Position numbers and translations under genes: made by a program. The notes beneath the pieces were generated by a model. That model did no database searches and was not told where the DNA came from. It saw nothing but the letters and a program-made list of their open reading frames with translations. A stretch of DNA of 12,930 nt from Tubulinosema ratisbonensis (lineage: Eukaryota > Microsporidia > Tubulinosematidae), in NCBI GenBank assembly GCA_004000155.1, contig RCSS01000505.1, positions 6,928-19,857 on the forward strand, written 5' to 3'. The number at the start of each line of letters is the position of its first letter. The first letter of the stretch is position 1. Shown piece by piece: positions 8,420 to 12,930 of this stretch.

Positions 8420-8603
8420 GGCAGTCAATAGAGTGCACGGGGTGGGTTTTAGCGAGTGAGAGGCTCGCAGTATCTTGAGCTATACCTAAGTATATAGAAA
8501 AATATTTTATCGTATGTTTCCGTCGACTAGGTATTAATATTATTATATAGAAGATATGGCGAAAAGATCTTTGTGTGGATTTCCCATCAATAGGCACCAA
8601 AAA
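8420..8603 (+). mobile_element. SINE-like or retroposed small-RNA insertion
   Basis: The ~184-bp insert is framed by perfect 15-bp direct repeats and ends in CACC plus an A-run touching the right repeat. That is the signature of an RNA copied into DNA by a LINE-type enzyme. The first ~70 bases are roughly half G+C, in contrast to the A/T-rich surroundings; the rest is A/T-rich. A hairpin GCGAG (8452-8456) / CTCGC (8464-8468) and a weaker one CTATA / TATAG (8480-8484 / 8493-8497) hint at a structured parent RNA. I could not match it to tRNA, 5S, U1, U2, U4, U5, U6, U3, SRP or RNase P RNA by eye, and clear pol III A and B boxes are missing. An 81-codon minus-strand open frame overlapping it has no protein signature and is not taken as a gene. 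No partner retrotransposon is in the window. Confidence 0.6.
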
Positions 8604-8618
8604 AAGCTAATTGCAGAA
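8604..8618 (+). repeat. Right copy of 15-bp direct repeat (target-site duplication candidate)
   Basis: This is an exact second copy of the 8405-8419 repeat, directly following the A-run of the insert. Removing the insert and one copy restores a continuous A/T-rich sequence. Confidence 0.75.
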
Positions 8619-9725
8619 TTTTAAAGAAATGCTAAAAACGATTAAATTTTAGGAACCTATCATTTTAGATTTCAAAGTACTTTCCTAAAAGCCCCATGGA
8701 GGTAGTAAAGATAGTTTAAACAAAATTAATACTAAGAAACATTGTAAAAAAGATTTTATATACGCAATTACTAAGAACTCAAGAAGACGAAGTTTTTAAA
8801 AGACTTATTTTTATAAACAAGCTTGATATCTTTCTGAATTTTTAAATTTTTAAAAATTTATTTATTTGAATTTTATATGAAATAAGAAGCCCAGTGATGA
8901 ATCTATTGTAATATTACATAATAATATGCTTTCTTCAAATCTACAAAACTAAAAATAAAAGTCCGTTTAGATTTCCATTTATATCAATTGCTAATTAATA
9001 AAATCATTTTCTGCTATTTAAATCAATCCTTAAAAACAAATTATATAAACTTCCAACGATAAATCAGTAAAAGCAAAACTTTTTAAATTTTCTATTGTAA
9101 AATCTTATTTTTGCAATTATTAATTCATAAACATACAAACCAAACATTGTGAATTTAAAACTTGCTGTTTTTTCGATTTCGTCCTGGAAATTCATCAATT
9201 AAATTACCTAAAGATTAATTTATCAAGAAAAATAAACATAAAGAAGTTTTATTTAGTAAAAATTCAAAATGTACCTAATGTGTGAATTATTTATTTTTTT
9301 TGGATGATAAAAATAAAAAACTTCCTTTAATTTAACTTCCAATGGAAATTAATTCTTCATAAAAAGTTTCAAGAAAAAATCAACAAAAAAAAATAAGTAT
9401 AAAAATCAAGAAAGTAGGTATTGTCAAACCCCCATGACATAATCAAAAATTAATGTTTGCTTTTAAAAATTTTTTTATTATTTCATATCAAAATCTTTAT
9501 TATTATCAGATTCCGCATACTTTAAATGATAAGTGGAAAGATCAAAAACTAATATTTTTTCAACCGAAATTCTAAACCTTTATTCAAACAAAATTATGAC
9601 GAGAAAAAAGTAGTTTAATTTTTTTACATTTAAATTTTATTTATTTTTGTTAAATTATGTAAAATTAAATTTTTTTGGTATCCTTTTACAGAAAAATCAA
9701 TCAAAAAATATAAAAAGCGTAAAAA
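8619..9725. other. Gene-free region with possible decayed coding scraps
   Basis: No intact gene is visible. Near 8625-8795 one plus-strand frame reads protein-like across two stops, with KPHGGSKDSLNKINTKK as its longest piece. Near 8886-8955 another short frame contains KKPSDESIVILHNNMLSS. These suggest old coding material into which the 8420-8603 element inserted, but chance cannot be excluded. Confidence 0.4.
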
Positions 9726-10751
9726 ATGCAAGAAATGCCACTTTCATTTTTTTATTTATTATTTATATTTTCAAGCGATGATCAAATATTAAGAGTGAGT
9801 ACAGACACAATATCTCTGCCTTTTAAAAAGAGAAAACTTTACCATGCTATCCAACCCGAGTGTACCAAGAATAATGACAAAATATGCCCTAATAACCAAG
9901 AAAAATCCTTAGAAAACAAATCTGATATTTACCCTTCGCCTAAAAAGAGTAAGGATGATGATCACACCTCGAACAATTTTAGATATAAATTAGTAAAAAG
10001 GATTGTTATAATCAGGTCTGGAAGACTACCCTCAAAAGTTAAATTTATAAATCGACAAAAATCAGTGAATGAAAAAACTGACAAAGTACCTGATTTTGAA
10101 AATACAAGTTTAAGTCACAAAAGAGATAGTTCCAGGAAGGAAAAACACAATTCCCTTGAAAATAACAGTCAAGGAAGTGATAATTCATTTTTTAAAGGTT
10201 TTCAAGATATAGAAATTAAAGAAAAAAAGGATCATAATTTACATTTAAATCAAAGCCATGAATTACATAAATACAAGAACAGCGAAATATTGTTTAAATG
10301 TTTGTCTTCTAAAAATCCTAACTCTAAAATTTATGAAAAGCCTTGTTGTTCTCAACCTAACACTTTTAATAAACATAAAGAATTATTTAACACGGAGGCT
10401 TCGTCCGGCAATTTAGATATAAGAAATTCAAAAATTTTTTCTTTGCTCGGAGATAAAAAAGATCAAATTTTAAATTTAAATCTAATTTTTAAACAAAAGT
10501 TTTATCAAAAGAAAATAGAAAAAACAAAGACTGAATTATTTGAGAGGCCTTTCAAATTGCCTTGTCAAATAAACTATAAAAAAATAATAAATCGCATTGA
10601 AAAAGAATATTTAATAAGTCTACAAAGTTTAGCAAATTATTGTAAAGGTGGTAATAAACGACTCCTGAATTCAGTTTTGAATCAAGATCATAGAAATAAG
10701 TTATGCGATATATTTTTTAATGATTTAATTATTAAAAAATTAATTTTTTAA
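9726..10751 (+). CDS. Predicted secreted Lys/Asn/Ser-rich protein with NLS-like motif, unknown
   Basis: The 341-residue ORF resembles no family I know. The N-terminus MQEMPLSFFYLLFIFSS looks like a signal peptide; Met4 is an alternative start. After it comes SLPFKKRKLYH (about residues 30-40), a good monopartite nuclear-localisation motif, and SPKKSKDDD (about 71-79). The middle is hydrophilic, low-complexity and rich in Lys, Asn and Ser, probably disordered. The last ~80 residues look helical. Secretion plus a nuclear-targeting motif would suit a protein exported into the host cell; that is inference. The ORF ends in IIKKLIF at an A6/T6 homopolymer tract. One added A at 10734-10739 would run it into the next ORF, so it may be the N-terminal half of a longer protein. 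Confidence 0.7.
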   Translation: MQEMPLSFFYLLFIFSSDDQILRVSTDTISLPFKKRKLYHAIQPECTKNNDKICPNNQEKSLENKSDIYPSPKKSKDDDHTSNNFRYKLVKRIVIIRSGRLPSKVKFINRQKSVNEKTDKVPDFENTSLSHKRDSSRKEKHNSLENNSQGSDNSFFKGFQDIEIKEKKDHNLHLNQSHELHKYKNSEILFKCLSSKNPNSKIYEKPCCSQPNTFNKHKELFNTEASSGNLDIRNSKIFSLLGDKKDQILNLNLIFKQKFYQKKIEKTKTELFERPFKLPCQINYKKIINRIEKEYLISLQSLANYCKGGNKRLLNSVLNQDHRNKLCDIFFNDLIIKKLIF

Positions 10752-10765
10752 GCAAAGAGAATAAT

Positions 10766-11665
10766 ATGATTGAAGGTAAAGAATGTTTTGAATCCATGCC
10801 AGAAAAATATTTTTTTGAATTTTGTGAATATAAGAAAGATTTTAGAGACAAAATTAATATCGTATTTCATCATAATACTTATTATTTTGCGGAATATATG
10901 ATAGGTTGTATTTTAAAAAAAAATTCATTGGATCATATTTCAAATAACGTTTCGATTATTCAGCATTCGAGATGTTCAGAATCGACAAATCAAAAGGCAA
11001 TAGCAATATTTAAGTTAATTCAAAAGGCAATTTGTAATGTAGATTTTCACATAATTTGTTTATTGATACCAGAGTTTGAAGAGATCATTTATTTATTTAT
11101 AAAGAACCAAATAACTCTTCAAAATATAAAATTCCCACTTTTTATAATTGGAGTAACAATTTATAAATTAAATTTCTTAAAAAGTAATATAAAAAATGAA
11201 ATTAAATCAAATAAAAAGGAACATTCTAGCATTTATATTGAATCTCCTTTACTCAAAACATTTATTACAAGCGTTCAAACAATTTTATTACTTACTATTG
11301 AAAGGAAATTGGAACTTTATCAAAATATAAAAACTTATAAGGTACTTCTTTTCAAAAATTTTTTAAATTTTATTTCTACAGCAAATATTTTCAAGAAAAA
11401 AAGCGATTTTTATTTTTTTATCAATTTTATAAATGAAAAATATTTTACCGCTTATTTTGATAGATGGGACCGGTTTGAAGATATTTTTGAAATATTTTTA
11501 AAAAGAAAGATAAATTTAACAGATTTTGGAGACATAAAAAATGAAAATAATGTTGCGGAAAAAGCCAAGGAATTTTTAGATGCCATATACCACGATCAAA
11601 TAGATTGTATTTATGATGAGGTGAAGAATTCGATTTTAGAAATCAGAAATTTTTTTGAAGAATAA
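10766..11665 (+). CDS. Hypothetical helical protein, possibly the C-terminal half of the preceding ORF
   Basis: The 299-residue ORF belongs to no family I recognise. It is rich in Phe, Ile, Lys and Asn with many hydrophobic helical stretches, for example FPLFIIGVTIYKL and QTILLLTIERKLEL, and ends with an acidic helix (SILEIRNFFEE). It has no signal peptide. Its ATG lies 14 nt after the previous stop with no CCC motif or other start signal. The same frame is open back to 10736 (KINFLSKENN before the Met), overlapping the end of the upstream ORF. Adding one A to the A6 run joins the two into one reading frame of about 646 residues. Alternatives are two separate genes or a single gene freshly broken by a frameshift. 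Confidence 0.65.
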   Translation: MIEGKECFESMPEKYFFEFCEYKKDFRDKINIVFHHNTYYFAEYMIGCILKKNSLDHISNNVSIIQHSRCSESTNQKAIAIFKLIQKAICNVDFHIICLLIPEFEEIIYLFIKNQITLQNIKFPLFIIGVTIYKLNFLKSNIKNEIKSNKKEHSSIYIESPLLKTFITSVQTILLLTIERKLELYQNIKTYKVLLFKNFLNFISTANIFKKKSDFYFFINFINEKYFTAYFDRWDRFEDIFEIFLKRKINLTDFGDIKNENNVAEKAKEFLDAIYHDQIDCIYDEVKNSILEIRNFFEE

Positions 11666-11755
11666 ATCAAGTTAATTCTTTTTCTTTGATTGAGTTTTTT
11701 ATTGTTTATTTTTGATTTTAGTAATTGAAAATTTTGAGTAAATTTTAACCAGGCA

Positions 11756-11788
11756 AATTATAATTGTTGGGTAACCAACATAATAATT
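11756..11788. repeat. Imperfect inverted repeat with 6-bp G+C-containing core
   Basis: The core TGTTGG, loop GTAA, CCAACA is perfect. The arms extend imperfectly (AATTAT… / …ATAATT) with a one-base offset. It lies about 100 nt after the stop of the 10766 ORF and just left of the N-scattered transposon zone. It could be an mRNA 3'-end structure or part of a transposon end. Confidence 0.5.
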
Positions 11789-11807
11789 TATTTTCTTAAA
11801 AAAAATC

Positions 11808-12511
11808 NACTTTAACCTTAANGNAACCCTTTTANTAGGTAANGAAAGNTTGAAANAAAAAAGNACCGGGTANATCCATTAAGTNNTATTCCTATTTTAA
11901 TATAAATATTAAAAACTTAGAATAATTTAGAAATAATTTTAAATGATTACTTATTAAATTGAAAATAAAAAGACATTNTAATGCTAAAATATTTGAGTAT
12001 ATAGTAATAAAAAATATGTTANATAAACTGTATTTTTATGNATTTAAANTTNAAAAAATTTTANATGTTATTATCNGAATTNCTTGTTTAATATTGCAAT
12101 ATCATTTCAAAAACATCTCTAATTTNGTATTTGTTTNTTTTTTTCAAATNTTGATACCTAAAATCAGAGTCTTTAANAATTGTTTAAATNNGATTTTAAT
12201 ACACCTCGTCNCCTCTTTATTTCACATTTTAACATAGAACACAAATTTTCTATGTTGCATGTGTNAAATCCNTNTTCATTAGAAACCTCATGAGAATAAT
12301 TCACTACAGTATGTACCTNTGAAATTTCTCTGACTGTTTCTATGCAGTATTTATNTCCATCTGTAATTACTGTTGTTTAANGTCTAATNATTTCTCTAAA
12401 ANNNTTTTAAATGTTTNANNACCTTGGTTTGGAATAATCATTTACCTNNTTCTTCNTGAGTTCTTTTCAAATAAGCCTGATAACCAAATTATTCCTTAAA
12501 ATCGTCAATNN
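11808..12511. other. Zone of scattered single N calls over the transposon remnant
   Basis: Dozens of isolated Ns are spread through otherwise readable sequence, while flanking sequence has none. They overlap the ISXO2-like remnant, which suggests the consensus merges several diverged copies of a repeat. Confidence 0.6.
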
Positions 12512-12900
12512 TATTAGATGGATTATCTAATAAAAAACTATTGTATATTGTTGTCTTATCTAATTGAACCTTAATATTCTCTCCTCCTAGCACTAGATGT
12601 TCATCAAAGACACTATTCAAAAATCTTTCAATGTTCTTTTTTACTTTTAAGAAAGTTCCTTTTGACATCCCTATATTCCTACATACATATTTATCGTAGA
12701 AATCTAAAACCTATTTGAATATGCAGTCAAGAAGCTCTCTTATACAAATTTTATGTGAGTTCATAAAAATATTTTAAAAATCTTATATTTTTTCTACACT
12801 TTTTATTTTTACATCAAAAACATAAGTTGTATAGCTTCTAGCATATTTTTCTATTCTTATTTGATTAAACAACTATCACAGCTAATTATATCTGGAATAC
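12088..12900 (-). pseudogene. Degraded ISXO2/IS1595-like DDE transposase
   Basis: Read on the minus strand from the right edge, the expected order of an ISXO2-like transposase appears in broken frames. A zinc-ribbon-like part (CDSC near 12880, CKNKKCRK near 12800) comes first. A helical segment follows (MSKGTFLKVKKNIERF), then LGGENIKVQLDKTT with the first Asp at 12558-12560. Next is ITDG (12356-12367, second Asp), HTVVNYSHEVSN, and NIENLCSMLK with a candidate catalytic Glu at 12248-12250, then KR.RGV. A last helical part may end at a TAA at 12088-12090. Stops, frame changes and Ns make it non-functional as read. Only the block from about 12380 to 12212 stays in one frame. Such transposases are widespread in microsporidia. 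No terminal inverted repeat could be assigned, and the element reaches the window edge. Confidence 0.75.
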
Positions 12901-12906
12901 CCCCCC
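12900..12906. repeat. C7 homopolymer followed by CT repeats at the window edge
   Basis: Seven Cs followed by TCTCTCTT are out of character with the A/T-rich surroundings. The tract lies at the 5' part of the transposase remnant and about 25 nt from the window end. A miscalled tract or a chimeric join is possible. Confidence 0.5.
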
Positions 12907-12930
12907 TCTCTCTTGTAAGTATTTAGAACC

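Noticed and set aside
8355..8600. 81-codon minus-strand open frame
   Set aside because: It starts only from a TTG and overlaps the SINE-like insert. The inserted-element explanation fits better, and no protein family is seen.
11959..12237. 92-codon plus-strand open frame
   Set aside because: It is riddled with undetermined codons and antisense to the tail of the transposase remnant.
12913..12924. GTAAGT…AG as a microsporidian intron
   Set aside because: It spans only about 12 nt, lies at the window edge antisense to transposon debris, and has no branch-point sequence.

Overview
The window looks like nuclear DNA of a microsporidian (an intracellular, fungus-related parasite). It is extremely A+T-rich. 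The recognisable genes are short, compact, intron-free eukaryotic housekeeping genes, and two of them have a CCC trinucleotide exactly 5 nt before the start codon, a hallmark described for microsporidian promoters. The sparse coding, decayed genes and transposon remains fit an expanded, gene-poor microsporidian genome (Hamiltosporidium, Edhazardia or Anncaliia type). The species is not determined here.

Layout. 1-206 is A/T low-complexity spacer. 207-2156 is the gene-dense part: a PHO88/SND3-like ER membrane protein and an eIF1 (SUI1) homologue, both on the minus strand, then a divergent PUS3/DEG1-type tRNA pseudouridine synthase on the plus strand. 2157-2226 is an N-riddled patch, followed by gene-free A/T sequence. 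3125-3574 (minus) is a small RRM protein, possibly eIF3g. From about 3600 to 9725 the window is mostly gene desert. It holds a possible gene relic (about 4012-4440), a large frame-disrupted gene for a predicted secreted helical protein (5174-7001), and an insert of about 184 bp (8420-8603). That insert has a G+C-rich head and an A-tail and is flanked by perfect 15-bp direct repeats, as expected for a retroposed SINE-like or small-RNA-derived element.

9726-11665 carries two consecutive plus-strand ORFs of unknown function. The first has a signal peptide and a KKRK nuclear-localisation-like motif. One missing A in a homopolymer would explain the break between them, so they may be a single secreted protein of about 646 residues. 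The right end (about 12088-12900, minus) is a degraded ISXO2/IS1595-like DDE transposase with many single N calls, suggesting a collapsed multi-copy repeat.

Functional theme. The intact genes serve protein synthesis and targeting: start-codon selection, tRNA modification, ER targeting, possibly eIF3. The rest is lineage-specific secreted proteins, decaying copies and mobile-element debris. There is no sign of operons, CRISPR, rRNA or tRNA genes.
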